A DNA stretch of 20,331 nucleotides. It comes from UBA11540 sp045531755. GTDB lineage: Bacteria > Bacillota > Clostridia > Oscillospirales > Ruminococcaceae. The translations under genes and the position numbers were made by a program. The notes beneath the pieces were generated by a model, which saw nothing but the letters and a program-made list of their open reading frames with translations, did no database searches and had not been told where the DNA came from. The DNA is taken from positions 1-20,331 of the forward strand of contig JAZSEP010000022.1 of the NCBI GenBank assembly GCA_045531755.1, read 5' to 3'. This document shows positions 1 to 8,057 of this stretch, piece after piece (position 1 is the first letter of the stretch; each line of letters starts with the position of its first letter).

Positions 1-26
1 CTCTTTGATATCTCTAATATTCGCAA

Positions 27-68
27 CCGCCCTGCGATGTTAAATCGCAGGGCGGATTTATAGTTTTT
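27..68 (+). terminator. Rho-independent terminator of a gene upstream of the window
   Basis: A perfect 11-bp stem (27-37 pairing with 45-55, CCGCCCTGCGA) closes a 7-base loop and is followed by a T-rich tail ending in TTTTT at 64-68. The U-tract lies on the plus-strand side, so it most likely ends a plus-strand gene outside the window. The nitroreductase running towards it on the other strand may also use the stem, but its downstream side is less T-rich. Confidence 0.85.
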
Positions 69-125
69 CTGTGTAAGGGTGCTTGCATTTTGAAAAACGA
101 CGGAGAAAATTTTACCCCGTATTTC

Positions 126-656
126 TCATTCCTTAAAGCTCACAAGCTCTTCGAGGGGCTTGCGCTTTTTGGCGCGGAGCTTGTCGTCGGCTTTGGCATA
201 GCCGAGGGTGATAACGAGGCGCACAGCGCCGTCAAGACCGCAGATTTCACGGATTTTGCTGTCGTCGAGCCACCCTAAAATACAGGTACCGAGTCCTTGC
301 GCGGCAGCCTCGGCGGTGATATACGCCGACAGAATGCCGATGTCGATAGAGCGGTAGTCGTTGCCCTTTAGCTTTGCGCCGAGCGCCGCAGTTTTGACGT
401 ACGGCTTTTCGGAGATGACCAGCAGCACGGGCGCATCGCCTGCAAAGCCGTTCATTCCCATGCCCTGCACCGCCTTTGCGACCTTTTTCGCGCTCTCACC
501 CTTGCAGACGGTTATATGGTACGGCTGACCGTTGCAGGCAGACGGCGAAAGAACCGCGGACTGTAAAACCGCGTCTATCTTCTCCTGCTCGACACGCCTC
601 TCGGCGTCGTAGCTTCGGCAGGATTGACGTGTTTGGGCTATTTCAAAAAAATTCAT
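126..656 (-). CDS. Nitroreductase family protein (FMN-dependent)
   Basis: A 176-residue protein of the nitroreductase superfamily, which reduces nitro compounds, quinones or similar acceptors with NAD(P)H and FMN in the cytoplasm, usually as a dimer. The N-terminal RQSCRSYD (residues 10-17) is the family's R-x-S-x-R FMN-phosphate contact. SPSACNGQPY near residue 37 matches the FMN-ring segment, GLGTCILGW is the conserved late motif, and the C-terminal RKPLEELVSF is the usual family ending. The start at 656 is chosen because AGGAGTG lies about 6 bases upstream and a TATAAT/TTGAAT promoter sits just beyond. The same frame stays open much further upstream, but that extension runs antisense to the LytTR gene and has no family similarity. 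Monocistronic and divergent from the LytTR gene. Physiological substrate unknown. Confidence 0.93.
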   Translation of the reverse strand: MNFFEIAQTRQSCRSYDAERRVEQEKIDAVLQSAVLSPSACNGQPYHITVCKGESAKKVAKAVQGMGMNGFAGDAPVLLVISEKPYVKTAALGAKLKGNDYRSIDIGILSAYITAEAAAQGLGTCILGWLDDSKIREICGLDGAVRLVITLGYAKADDKLRAKKRKPLEELVSFKE

Positions 657-677
657 ACTATCACTCCTTTTAATACA

Positions 678-706
678 ATTATACGCACCAGCAAGCAAAA
701 ATTCAA
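678..706 (-). promoter_or_regulatory. Sigma-A promoter of the nitroreductase gene
   Basis: Read on the minus strand: -35 TTGAAT (706-701), 17-base spacer, -10 TATAAT (683-678). The start codon is at 656, leaving a leader of roughly 15 bases that carries the AGGAGTG ribosome binding site. Confidence 0.75.
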
Positions 707-767
707 GTCGGACGTTTAGGGAAAAATTCCGTTTAAAGTCGTATTCTGACCGAACGAGCAAAACCAC

Positions 768-796
768 TTGAAAAAAGATTTTGGTTGCGGTAAGAT
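768..796 (+). promoter_or_regulatory. Sigma-A promoter of the LytTR-DUF3021 operon
   Basis: TTGAAA at 768-773, a 17-base spacer, and TAAGAT at 791-796. The predicted transcription start near 803 falls directly before the AAAGGAG ribosome binding site (804-810). This places translation initiation downstream, at the TTG at 819. Confidence 0.65.
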
Positions 797-818
797 GTTC
801 TCGAAAGGAGATGGTAGG

Positions 819-1250
819 TTGAAATGTGAGATAATAATCGCCCCCGACTGTGAGGAGCGTGTCGTAGTCTACGCGAGGGAGAAAACCGCCGTTGTCGAGG
901 AGATACAGCGTCTTGCAGAGGACAGCACCGCGGAAATTTTCGGCTACAGAGAAAACGAGGCGGTGAAGCTCAATCCCTTTGAGATACACTGTGTGGCGGT
1001 GATTTCCAACAAGGTCTATGCCGTTTGCGACAAAGAAAGGTATCTTCTGAAGGAAAGGCTGTACACCCTTGAGGAGAAGCTTCCCAAAAGCTTCGTGAAG
1101 ATAAACCAGTCCTGCCTTGCAAACGTAGAAAAGATGGAAAGGTTTGACACCTCGATATCGGGAACGCTGAAGATTCGCTTCAAAAACGGGTACACGGATT
1201 TCGTTTCCCGCAGACAGCTCAAAACCGTTAAAGAAAGGATAGGTATATGA
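819..1250 (+). CDS. LytTR-family DNA-binding transcriptional regulator
   Basis: A 143-residue protein with a LytTR DNA-binding domain in the C-terminal two thirds. The typical KINQSCLANVEKMERF segment and the closing VSRRQLKTVKERI helix are clear. There is no receiver domain, so it is the short stand-alone type that partners with a membrane protein rather than a response regulator. The start is a TTG at 819, eight bases after AAAGGAG. The frame is open further upstream, but that part overlaps the -35/-10 boxes at 768-796 and would lie outside the transcript. The stop is one base before the DUF3021 start codon, so the two are translationally coupled. In characterised streptococcal LytTR regulatory systems the neighbouring membrane protein inhibits the regulator. 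A similar arrangement here is an inference. Confidence 0.9.
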   Translation: MKCEIIIAPDCEERVVVYAREKTAVVEEIQRLAEDSTAEIFGYRENEAVKLNPFEIHCVAVISNKVYAVCDKERYLLKERLYTLEEKLPKSFVKINQSCLANVEKMERFDTSISGTLKIRFKNGYTDFVSRRQLKTVKERIGI

Positions 1251-1251
1251 A

Positions 1252-1668
1252 ATGAATAAATACTTAAAAGAATTTTTGCACAGAGGACTCGTGTTCGGGG
1301 GCTTTGGCCCGATAGTGATCGGCATAATCTATGCGATTTTGGAAAAGACCGTAGAAAATTTTTCACTTGACGGAGTACAGCTTCTGACGGCAATCGTTTC
1401 GGTGTATCTGCTTGCCTTTATACAGGCAGGTGTGTCAGTTTTCAACCAGATAGAAGACTGGAGCGTGCCAAAGGCGCTTTTGTGCCACCTCTCGCTCTTG
1501 TACGTGGCGTACGTGACCTGCTACCTCGTAAATAGCTGGATTCCCTTCGATATAACCATCCTGCTGATATTCACCGCAATCTTTTTGGCGGTGTACTTCG
1601 CGGTGTGGATAACGGTATTTGTTTCGCTGAAGCTTGTCAGCCGAAGGCTCAACGCAAAGCTCGGATAA
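1252..1668 (+). CDS. DUF3021 family membrane protein
   Basis: A 138-residue protein with four predicted membrane helices (about residues 13-30, 42-62, 75-92 and 99-125), matching the DUF3021 family in length and topology. DUF3021 genes are habitually found directly after stand-alone LytTR regulators, as here, with only one base between the genes. The likely role is a membrane partner, possibly an inhibitor or sensor, for the LytTR protein. No biochemical function is established that I know of. No strong Shine-Dalgarno sequence precedes the ATG, which fits coupling to the upstream stop codon. The operon ends at the hairpin at 1671-1705. Confidence 0.88.
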   Translation: MNKYLKEFLHRGLVFGGFGPIVIGIIYAILEKTVENFSLDGVQLLTAIVSVYLLAFIQAGVSVFNQIEDWSVPKALLCHLSLLYVAYVTCYLVNSWIPFDITILLIFTAIFLAVYFAVWITVFVSLKLVSRRLNAKLG

Positions 1669-1670
1669 AA

Positions 1671-1705
1671 CAAAGGCGCACTCCTTACGGAGTGCGCTTT
1701 GCTTT
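1671..1705. terminator. Bidirectional terminator between DUF3021 and the secreted esterase
   Basis: Nine-bp perfect stem GCGCACTCC/GGAGTGCGC (1676-1684 with 1689-1697) around a TTAC loop, flanked by CAAA on the left and TTT on the right. U-rich tails exist on both strands (TTTGCTTT on plus, CCTTTGTTTTA on minus), so it can serve both convergent genes. Confidence 0.85.
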
Positions 1706-1739
1706 ACGTTTTCTATCTGTCCGTCACTGTTAAGCCGCG

Positions 1740-4700
1740 TTACTTGGCAAACGTCGGGGTTACGTCTGCCGGCAGGCTCTGAGCAAACAACCAGTCGAAG
1801 AATTCGTCACGGCCGTCGGTAAATACGGTGTTCAAGGGGGAAGTATGGGTACCGGTTTCAAACTCAAAATACTCGAAATTCGGATGACCCGAAAGGGTGA
1901 GCTGGTTGTTCAAGGATCTTGCACAGGAAACGTTAACGGTGCTGTCGGTAGCAACGTGATAGATGCGGAAGGCTGTGTTGTGCATCGAGTCGGGGTCGGT
2001 CAGATCGTAGGTACCGCTCAGAGGTACGGCTGCCGCAAAGGTGTTGGGTGACATTTCGTTTAAAAGCTGGCAGGTCACCATACCGCCCATAGAGATTCCC
2101 GAGATATAGATGCGCGCAGGGTCGATGTTGTAATCCTCGACCAGCTCGGCAATCAGAGCCTTGAAAGCGGTCAGCTGTTGGGACGTCCACCAGCCCTCGT
2201 TGGAAAGAGGTGTTGACGGAACGAGGGTGTACGCGCTGTATTTTTCGCTCTCGTTTTCCAAAAGAATCAGCGAGTTAACAAGCGGTGCAGAGGTTCCCAG
2301 GCTGTTTATATTGACAGTATCTCCCAGTCCGTGAAGGAAGATGATGAGCGGATAGTCCTTGCCCGTAGCTCTTATCGGCTCGTGGAACAGATACTGAACG
2401 GCAGTTTCGTTCGAGCTTGCGGTGTAGGTTTTGGTTTCAAAGTAATCCTGATGGGAAACTATGGGAGTGAAGGGAACGTCCTCAGCCGAATCGTCGGAGC
2501 CCTGCAGAGCCTCGATGATAACGTCAAGCTCGTCTGCAATGGCCTGCATCTTTGCCTTGAGGTCTGCGTCTTCAACAGCGGCGATTGCCGAGTCGGAATA
2601 GGTGGTTCTGCGAGCAACGCTTGCAACACTTGCATAGTTTCTCGTCATTTCATCGAAGTAGGTGTATTCGCCGTCCTTCAGTATATAAGGAACGGCAACG
2701 ATATCACGGGCGTATGCGCTTTCGGGGATATCGGTCAGAACCGCAGTAAAGGTGAGGGAGCTGTCGTCCTGCGAGAAGATTTTCTTTGCAGGGATGTCGA
2801 GAACATCCGCTCCGCCGTCTTCAAGATAAGCGACGAGAGTTTTTCCTTCAAGCATATCCTCGGGAAGCAGATACATACCAAACTTCACGGCTGCATCCTC
2901 GGAATATCTGTATTCGCCGGTGATGTTTTCCTTCAGCTTGTTGACCTTTGCGGCAAAACGGATACCCGCGCTCAAGCCGTTGTCCTGAAGTCTTATGTTT
3001 GCGCCGAGAATGTCTACGGAGTCAATCCTTTTGGTTCCCTTGAAGGAAGCTTCAAGCCAGGTCAGACCGCCTGCCTTGGAAAGACCGGTTACCTCAATCT
3101 TAAAGTAGCGGTATCCTCCGCTGTGCTCGATGGTCTGTGTGTTGGTTCTGCCCTTGTTTGCGTCATTTTCGTCTACGACGGTATAGGTGAGGTCGTCAAA
3201 GGAGGTAAGCTCCGTCCAAGCGGTTGAATCGGGGTTGCTCGTCGTGTTGGAGCCGTAGAGCTTGCCATACATCATATTGCAAGCGCCCATATTAAACTCA
3301 ATTTCCGTGAGGTTAAACTTTCTGCCGAAGTCGAAAACAACGTTGCCGAGAACGGTTTGACCGTAGCCCATAGGAAGAGACTGGCTCTTGAAATAGTGGC
3401 CTGAGAAGGCATAGGCGACGCCGTCTTTGATTGCAGTTATGGGAGTATACATCGAATTAACCGTCATATCGGTTGTGACACTGATAGGAACAATTGTCAC
3501 AGGCGCGTCAGGGTCGATTGCCGTATACGTGAAGGTTATGATGTTGTTGCTGACGTCGGCATCAAGGGTAATGGTTTGAGATGCCTTGTCGACTGTGTAA
3601 CCGTCGATTTCGACTGCATTTTCAGTCACTTCGTCGCCGATGAAGTCTTTTGCGTCCTTCGTATTGAAAACAGGAAGGCCGTCGGCGTCAACGTATTTTA
3701 CTACGTAATCCACAGCCACCTTCAAAGGCTCTTCGGGAAGAGAGGGGTTCTTCGTTCCTTTGAGGGTAGTCTCAAGCCAGATGAGAGAAGCGTCTGTGGA
3801 AACGTTCAGTATCTCAATCTTGAAGTAGCGATAGTATCCCTCGTGCTCGATGGTTTGTGTGTTTGTTTTGCCTTTATCCGCGTCGAGAGCATCTACGTCA
3901 ACGAACTCAAGGTCTTCAAAGGAGTGTATCTCTGTCCAACCGGGTCCGGACAGACTCTTTGTAACGTTAGAGCCATAGAGCTTGCCGTACGTCATGTGGC
4001 ACTCGCCAACGTTGAACCAAATCTCAGCGAGATTAGTTGGATGTTCAAACTCCAAAACAATTTTGCCGAGAACTAATTCTCCGTTGCCCTTGGGGAGTCC
4101 TCCGCTCTTGAAATAGTTATAATCGGGAGAACCGGCTGAAAAAGCCACGCCGTCAAAGGCGTAGTAGATGGATTTTTCCTGTCCCATATCTGTAATTACG
4201 TTGACAGGAGAAAGCTGGACAGGCTCGTTGGGGTCAATCGCCGAATATGTGAAGGTGATTACGTTTTTGGTTGTATCGGCGTCGAGGACAATGGATTCAG
4301 AGTCCTTGTCAGCCGCGAAACCGTAGATTTCGATTGCTCTTTCGACCACAGTGTCGCCGACAAAGGCCTCAACGCTCTTGGAATCTGCGATGGGGTTGCC
4401 GTTTTCGTCAACGTAGTTTACCGTGCAGACAACGGGCGTTGCTTTGGGGGCGTCGATTCCCTTGAAGGAAGCTTCAAGCCAGGTCAGACCGCCCGGCTGG
4501 GAAAGACCGGTTACTTCGACCTTAAAGTAGCGGTATCCTCCGTTGTGTGAGATGGTCTGTGTGTTCGTTTTGCCCTTGCTTGAGTTGCTCGCGTCCACGG
4601 CAGTATAAACGAGGTCCTCAAAGGCGGTAAGCTCAGTCCAGGCGGTTGAATCGGGGTCGCTCGTTGAGTTGGAGCCGTAGAGCTTGCCGTGCTTCATATT

Positions 4701-6452
4701 ACAAGCGCCCATATTAAACCAGATTTCCGTGAGGTTATACTCCTTGCCAAAGTCGAAAACGAAGCTGCCGAGAACGGTTTGACCGTTGCCCATGGAAAGA
4801 TTTTCGCTCTTGAAATAAGCGTGCGCGCTTGCATAAGCCACGCCGTCTATAATTCCTTCTACGGGGTTGTCGCGGTTTTGGAGAGGAGTCATATTCGTAG
4901 TTACGCTGATGGGAAGGATTGCTACGGGTACGTCAGGGTCAGTCACCGTATACACGAAGGAGATCACGTTTGCCGTTTCATCAGCGCCAAGGGTGATGGT
5001 CTTAGAAGACTGGTCCACCGTGTAGCCGTCGATCTGGATTGCGGTTTCAGTAATTTCTTCGCCAACGTAGCTTGTTTCGAACCTTGGGCGCGAAACAGGC
5101 AAGCCGTGTACGTTAACGTATTCAACCACGTAATTTACAGCTACCTTTTCGGGCACATCGGATTTCTGGGTTCCCGTGAAGCCCGTTTCAAGCCATACGA
5201 TGCTGCCGGTCTTGGAAATGCCGGTTACTACAAACTTGAAGTAACGGTAGTATCCGCTGTGTGAAAGGGCAGAAACGTTCAGTCTGCCGAGGTTTGCGTT
5301 GGTTTCATCTACAACGTCATACTCGATGCTGTCGAAGGTGTAAAGCTCTGTCCAATCGGATGCAGACGGTACGTCTGTGGTGTTGGAGCCGTAGAGCTTT
5401 GCGCTCGATACGTTACAAGCGCCCATGTTAAGCCAGATTTCTGTGAGGTTTGTAGGCGCAGAAAACTCAAAAACAACGCTGCCTATAGGAGTTGTTCCGT
5501 CGCCTGTGGTTGAAATGGGTCCGCTCTTGAAGTAGTTGTAGTTAGGTGCTCCTGCAGAAAAGGCTATGCCGTCTATGGCGTAGGTGACAGCCTTGGCTTC
5601 AACCATATCGGTGGTTGCGTTGACAGGATATACTTCAACCGGATCGCCTTGTACGTTCGGAGCATAGACGAAGATGATTGTGTTCGCACCGTCGATGAGT
5701 CTGACGGATTTGCTTTGTCGGTCGGGGTAAAAGCCGTCAACCGTGATTGCGGTTTCGGTTACCGTGTCACCGACAAAGCCTGTGTTGACTATCTTGTCGG
5801 GGGCAGCCTGTCTGCAGTCTTCATATTGATATTTTACGGTGTAACTTGCAGAAACGAGAGCACCGCCCTCTTTTGTTGCCGCCGTAATCTCAAGGATGGA
5901 AGAACGGTAGAGGTGCTTGGTGATTTCGATTTTGACGTAGCGGACGTTTCTTGCACCAAGACCGGTCTCGGTTACGTTGTATTTCAAATCACCGAATACT
6001 GAATCAATTGTACCCGAAACGTATTCGTATCCGGCATACGTTTCTTCGGCAGTATCGGTGTCATAGAGATCTTGATAGGAAAGAATCTGCGCATAGTTTT
6101 CGTTGTCCTCGGAAACGTAAACGTTATACGCGTCAACACCCATTTGACCCCAACTCGAACCGCCCCACTTGATTGTAAGCTCATCAAGCGTACCGGGCTC
6201 GGAAAGCTCGAATACGACGGAGTGTAGTTTTAAATCCGAGTTTGAGCTGTTGTATTGGTCAGACGTCCAATGGGTAGTGTCGTCACCGTCTACAGCGTTA
6301 GAAAAATAGTAGTTCTCAAACGAAGTGGTGCCGCTCGCGCTGTGATAGGTGAGTGTAACGGGGACTGCATCTGCCGCAAGCGCAGGGAAAGCGGCACAGG
6401 TCAGCACCGTTGCAAAAGCCAGTACAACTGCTAAAAGTCTTTTTGGGTTCAT
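1740..6452 (-). CDS. Secreted multidomain esterase with discoidin-like and MucBP-like modules
   Basis: A 1570-residue exported protein. Residues 1-26 form a signal peptide ending in ALA. A first, more divergent discoidin/F5-8-type-C (CBM32-like) module spans about 30-195. Four MucBP-like/discoidin-like pairs follow: MucBP-like 202-264, 437-503, 674-738 and 910-979; discoidin-like 272-427, 511-666, 744-900 and 985-1140. Residues 1144-1320 are an uncharacterised module (GANIRLQDNGLSAGIRF). Residues 1335-1560 are an alpha/beta-hydrolase of the PHB-depolymerase/feruloyl-esterase (CE1-like) type, with oxyanion LHGLGD (1373-1378), nucleophile S1454 in GISMGG, probable D1503 in HVATDS and H1536 in GTHTSP. 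It probably removes acyl groups from glycans while the modules bind polysaccharide or mucin; the actual substrate is unknown. No LPXTG, dockerin or SLH anchor is visible, so release to the medium is likely. AAGGAG lies eight bases before the ATG. Confidence 0.9.
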   Translation of the reverse strand: MNPKRLLAVVLAFATVLTCAAFPALAADAVPVTLTYHSASGTTSFENYYFSNAVDGDDTTHWTSDQYNSSNSDLKLHSVVFELSEPGTLDELTIKWGGSSWGQMGVDAYNVYVSEDNENYAQILSYQDLYDTDTAEETYAGYEYVSGTIDSVFGDLKYNVTETGLGARNVRYVKIEITKHLYRSSILEITAATKEGGALVSASYTVKYQYEDCRQAAPDKIVNTGFVGDTVTETAITVDGFYPDRQSKSVRLIDGANTIIFVYAPNVQGDPVEVYPVNATTDMVEAKAVTYAIDGIAFSAGAPNYNYFKSGPISTTGDGTTPIGSVVFEFSAPTNLTEIWLNMGACNVSSAKLYGSNTTDVPSASDWTELYTFDSIEYDVVDETNANLGRLNVSALSHSGYYRYFKFVVTGISKTGSIVWLETGFTGTQKSDVPEKVAVNYVVEYVNVHGLPVSRPRFETSYVGEEITETAIQIDGYTVDQSSKTITLGADETANVISFVYTVTDPDVPVAILPISVTTNMTPLQNRDNPVEGIIDGVAYASAHAYFKSENLSMGNGQTVLGSFVFDFGKEYNLTEIWFNMGACNMKHGKLYGSNSTSDPDSTAWTELTAFEDLVYTAVDASNSSKGKTNTQTISHNGGYRYFKVEVTGLSQPGGLTWLEASFKGIDAPKATPVVCTVNYVDENGNPIADSKSVEAFVGDTVVERAIEIYGFAADKDSESIVLDADTTKNVITFTYSAIDPNEPVQLSPVNVITDMGQEKSIYYAFDGVAFSAGSPDYNYFKSGGLPKGNGELVLGKIVLEFEHPTNLAEIWFNVGECHMTYGKLYGSNVTKSLSGPGWTEIHSFEDLEFVDVDALDADKGKTNTQTIEHEGYYRYFKIEILNVSTDASLIWLETTLKGTKNPSLPEEPLKVAVDYVVKYVDADGLPVFNTKDAKDFIGDEVTENAVEIDGYTVDKASQTITLDADVSNNIITFTYTAIDPDAPVTIVPISVTTDMTVNSMYTPITAIKDGVAYAFSGHYFKSQSLPMGYGQTVLGNVVFDFGRKFNLTEIEFNMGACNMMYGKLYGSNTTSNPDSTAWTELTSFDDLTYTVVDENDANKGRTNTQTIEHSGGYRYFKIEVTGLSKAGGLTWLEASFKGTKRIDSVDILGANIRLQDNGLSAGIRFAAKVNKLKENITGEYRYSEDAAVKFGMYLLPEDMLEGKTLVAYLEDGGADVLDIPAKKIFSQDDSSLTFTAVLTDIPESAYARDIVAVPYILKDGEYTYFDEMTRNYASVASVARRTTYSDSAIAAVEDADLKAKMQAIADELDVIIEALQGSDDSAEDVPFTPIVSHQDYFETKTYTASSNETAVQYLFHEPIRATGKDYPLIIFLHGLGDTVNINSLGTSAPLVNSLILLENESEKYSAYTLVPSTPLSNEGWWTSQQLTAFKALIAELVEDYNIDPARIYISGISMGGMVTCQLLNEMSPNTFAAAVPLSGTYDLTDPDSMHNTAFRIYHVATDSTVNVSCARSLNNQLTLSGHPNFEYFEFETGTHTSPLNTVFTDGRDEFFDWLFAQSLPADVTPTFAK
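3033..5639 (-). repeat. Two-copy A-B super-repeat inside the secreted esterase gene
   Basis: The last four discoidin-like modules alternate between two types. Type A (residues 272-427 and 744-900) contains NYFKSG after YNY, while type B (511-666 and 985-1140) contains GQTVLG and TWLEASFKG. The period of the A-B unit is about 473 residues, or 1.42 kb: block one covers about 4224-5639 and block two about 3033-4223. The DNA is still visibly alike, for example the segments near 3038-3170 and 4460-4590 share long near-identical stretches. This points to tandem duplication of a two-module block. Confidence 0.8.
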
Positions 6453-6557
6453 AGGTCGGTCTCCTTACAGTTAAAAGTTTCGCAAATTTTCCAAAAACCC
6501 CGCCGATTTGAAGAAACAGCCTTCTCACATTTAATGCGCGCGAGGTTTGTGTAATCT

Positions 6558-6586
6558 ATTATATAGCAAAGCGACATTAATTTCAA
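6558..6586 (-). promoter_or_regulatory. Sigma-A promoter of the secreted esterase gene
   Basis: Minus-strand TTGAAA (6586-6581), exactly 17 bases, then TATAAT (6563-6558). The predicted start near 6551 gives a 5' leader of about 98 bases, longer than elsewhere in the window. I see no clear riboswitch or attenuator in it. Confidence 0.8.
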
Positions 6587-6614
6587 TAGAAAGAATATTG
6601 AATTTCAGTTAATA

Positions 6615-6644
6615 TTGCAATTTGAGGGTGTGTTATGGTATAAT
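6615..6644 (+). promoter_or_regulatory. Extended -10 promoter of larA
   Basis: TTGCAA at 6615-6620, an 18-base spacer, then TATAAT at 6639-6644 preceded by TGG (extended -10). It lies about 30 bases from the divergent esterase promoter, so the two -35 boxes face each other across roughly 28 bases. A regulator bound there could affect both genes. Confidence 0.75.
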
Positions 6645-6678
6645 TACACCGTCGAAAACAATAAAAGAGGTAATATAG

Positions 6679-7953
6679 ATGAAAGAAGTAGAGTTTGGAT
6701 ACGGCAGAGGAAAGCTCGTCGGAAAATTCAAGGAAGAGGAGCTTTTGGGCGTCCTCACCTCACACATCGAGGAATACGAGCCCGAGCTTGAGGGCAGAGC
6801 GCTTGTAAGAAAGGCGCTTGACGAGCCTGTCGGCTCAAAGAAGCTTTCCGAGCTTGCAAAGGGCAGGAAAAAGGTGGTAATCATCGCCAGCGACCACACC
6901 CGTCCCGTGCCGAGCAAGGTGATAATGCCCGAGATGCTCGCCGACATCAGAAAAGGAAACCCCGATGCAGAGATTACCATTCTCATTGCAACGGGCTGCC
7001 ATAGAGGTACTACCAAGGACGAGCTTGTGGACAAGTTCGGCGAGGAGATAGTCCAAAACGAAAATATATACATCCACGACTGCGACGACCGCGAGATGCT
7101 TGTAAACATCGGCACACTCCCGTCGGGCGCGCCCTGCGAGATAAATAAGATAGCCTTCGAGGCTGACCTTCTGGTAGCCGAGGGCTTTATCGAGCCACAC
7201 CTCTTTGCAGGCTTTTCGGGCGGACGAAAGAGCGTTCTCCCCGGAATTGCCTCTCGCGAAACGGTAATGGGCAACCATTGCTCCGAGTTCATCGCCAACA
7301 AAAACGCAAGAACGGGAATTCTTGACGGCAACCCCGTCCACGAGGATATGCTCTGGGCGGCGCAGAACGCGAAGCTCTGCTTTATCGTAAACGTGGTGCT
7401 CAACGCCGAGAAAAAACCCATCTTCGCCGTCAGCGGTGACACCGTTCTGGCACACAAGAAGGGAACCGATTTCCTCTCGAAATACTGCGGAGTCAAGGCT
7501 TTGCCTGCCGATATAGCTATAACCACCAACGGCGGCTACCCCCTCGACCAGAATACCTATCAGGCGGCAAAGGGAATGACCGCAGGCGAGGCAACCGTTA
7601 AGGAAGGCGGAGTTGTGATAATGCTCTCCGAATCGGAGGACGGCACGGGCGGCGACCATTTCTTCAGGGTTTTGGCGGACAGCGAAACTGTCGACGAGGC
7701 AATGGACAAGGTGCTCGCAAGAGGCAGAAACCAAACCGTCCCTGACCAATGGCAAGCACAGATAATCCTTCGCGTGCTTCAGAAGGCAAGGGTCGTCTAC
7801 GTTTCAAAGATAGACGACGAAACGGTCGAGAAAATGCACATGATTCCTGCCCACTCGCTTGACGAGGCAATACAAAAGGCAAAAGCGCTCGTCGGCCGCG
7901 ATGACGCGACAATCACCGCCATTCCCGACGGAATAGCAGTTATGGTAAGATAA
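6679..7953 (+). CDS. larA: LarA-family nickel-pincer hydroxyacid racemase (lactate racemase homologue)
   Basis: A 424-residue cytoplasmic enzyme of the LarA family, which interconverts D- and L-2-hydroxyacids by hydride transfer using a nickel-pincer nucleotide. The key residues fall at the same numbers I recall for Lactiplantibacillus plantarum LarA: H108 (ATGCHRG), H174 (EPHLFAGFSGG), K184 (GGRKSVLPGI, the cofactor-linking lysine) and H200. The SDHTRP signature (D72, R75) and Q295/K298 (QAAKGM) are also present. Length is normal and the active site looks complete. The family includes racemases of lactate, malate and other hydroxyacids, so the substrate cannot be fixed from sequence alone. 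The cofactor genes larB, larC and larE are not in the window. Monocistronic: own promoter, AGAGG ribosome binding site eight bases before ATG, then the invaded terminator. Confidence 0.9.
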   Translation: MKEVEFGYGRGKLVGKFKEEELLGVLTSHIEEYEPELEGRALVRKALDEPVGSKKLSELAKGRKKVVIIASDHTRPVPSKVIMPEMLADIRKGNPDAEITILIATGCHRGTTKDELVDKFGEEIVQNENIYIHDCDDREMLVNIGTLPSGAPCEINKIAFEADLLVAEGFIEPHLFAGFSGGRKSVLPGIASRETVMGNHCSEFIANKNARTGILDGNPVHEDMLWAAQNAKLCFIVNVVLNAEKKPIFAVSGDTVLAHKKGTDFLSKYCGVKALPADIAITTNGGYPLDQNTYQAAKGMTAGEATVKEGGVVIMLSESEDGTGGDHFFRVLADSETVDEAMDKVLARGRNQTVPDQWQAQIILRVLQKARVVYVSKIDDETVEKMHMIPAHSLDEAIQKAKALVGRDDATITAIPDGIAVMVR

Positions 7954-8057
7954 CAAAAGACCGCCCGACTTGGCGTGATACTCTTATCGGAGTATCACGC
8001 CAGTTCTATTCGCCTTACGCCGAGTGGTATTCGCTTCGCGAGTTTTAGAGCGAATAG

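Noticed and set aside
657..1325. Open frame extending the nitroreductase upstream to about 399 residues
   Set aside because: The added part has no nitroreductase similarity, lies antisense to the LytTR and DUF3021 genes, and crosses the promoter and ribosome binding site found at 656-706.
6453..6557. Riboswitch or attenuator in the 98-base leader of the secreted esterase
   Set aside because: No strong nested stems, terminator-antiterminator pair or known aptamer motif could be seen by eye.
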